A DNA stretch of 7,322 nt from Halieaceae bacterium. Its GTDB lineage: Bacteria; Pseudomonadota; Gammaproteobacteria; Pseudomonadales; Halieaceae. A model generated the notes under the pieces. It saw nothing but the letters and a program-made list of their open reading frames with translations, had not been told where the DNA came from and searched no databases. Shown one piece after another: positions 7,145 through 7,322 of this stretch. The first letter of the stretch is position 1. The number at the start of each line of letters is the position of its first letter. Position numbers and translations under genes: made by a program. The stretch is from assembly GCA_011524755.1 (NCBI GenBank), contig WTJR01000091.1, positions 1 to 7,322 of the forward strand, read 5' to 3'.

Positions 7145-7322
7145 CGGCTGCGGGTCGTTGCGTACTGATTGATAGCCGCTTGAACCCTAATTGACTCACT
7201 GTATCCATCGACATGACCACCATAGCATGCCGCGTATCACCGTCTGCGACGATAGATACTGGTATATCGCGTCTACTACCGGTTTTTTCAATGATAATTG
7301 CACGTAAATTTTCCGCGTCTGC
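7137..7322 (-). CDS. exbD: ExbD/TolR-family biopolymer transport protein, C-terminal 61 residues only
   Basis: This frame is open from the right window edge to a TAG stop at 7139-7137, so the 5' part of the gene lies outside. The 61 visible residues match the end of the periplasmic domain of ExbD/TolR proteins. IPVSIVADGDTRH is followed by a VVMSMD stretch, LGFKRLSIST and a short tail RPAAGE, parallel to the family pattern of IPV-ADxxxxH, VVxxMDxxxxLG and a final IxT. Full-length members are about 130-150 residues, with one membrane helix carrying a proton-channel aspartate that cannot be seen here. ExbD works with an ExbB/TolQ partner to couple proton flow to envelope work. In Pseudomonas, from memory, exbB and exbD precede lpxK. 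ExbD and TolR cannot be separated on this fragment, but the neighbourhood favours ExbD. Its last eight bases overlap the msbA start. Confidence 0.88.
   Translation of the reverse strand, partial: ADAENLRAIIIEKTGSRRDIPVSIVADGDTRHAMVVMSMDTVSQLGFKRLSISTQRPAAGE

Noticed and set aside
1..7322. A novel defence, mobile or CRISPR-type system
   Set aside because: Nearly every base is taken up by recognisable housekeeping genes with intact motifs. No repeats, insertion-sequence ends, recombinases or unexplained genes were found.

Overview
The window is one end of a tightly packed, single-direction (minus-strand) gene block from a Gram-negative gammaproteobacterium. All seven protein genes and the one tRNA gene read right to left, so transcription order is: exbD (3' part only) - msbA - lpxK - kdsB - murB - uvrC - pgsA - tRNA-Gly(GCC). 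The base composition looks slightly GC-rich by eye, with a few AT-rich dips. From memory, MsbA resembles the Pseudomonas-type protein, with a long first periplasmic loop and a Pseudomonas-like stretch before the ATPase domain. I infer a Pseudomonadales- or Cellvibrionales-like, possibly marine, lineage. The genus cannot be read from this window.

Region 7322-2509 is an envelope module. It holds the C-terminal end of an ExbD/TolR proton-channel subunit, the lipid A flippase MsbA, the lipid A 4'-kinase LpxK, the CMP-KDO synthetase KdsB and the peptidoglycan enzyme MurB. LpxK and KdsB provide late steps of the KDO2-lipid A core, MsbA flips the product across the inner membrane, and MurB makes UDP-MurNAc for the wall. 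Region 2512-1 holds the DNA-repair nuclease UvrC, the phosphatidylglycerophosphate synthase PgsA and a tRNA-Gly cut by the window edge. This matches the uvrC-pgsA-glyW order of E. coli and relatives.

Spacing is extreme. The junctions are an 8-base overlap (exbD/msbA), a 4-base ATGA overlap (msbA/lpxK), a 24-base gap (lpxK/kdsB), a 1-base TAATG overlap (kdsB/murB), a 4-base ATGA overlap (murB/uvrC), a 13-base gap (uvrC/pgsA) and a 41-base gap (pgsA/tRNA). There is no gene-free stretch over 41 bases, and I see no terminator anywhere. The only promoter I can propose lies in front of the tRNA gene. The protein genes probably form one transcription unit whose main promoter lies beyond the right edge.

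I found no mobile element, CRISPR array, phage gene or novel system. The points worth a second look are the joining of two normally separate conserved neighbourhoods, the absence of small genes often found between these neighbours (a Trm112/YcaR-like gene, a phosphatase gene, and uvrY/gacA), and some residue changes in LpxK.
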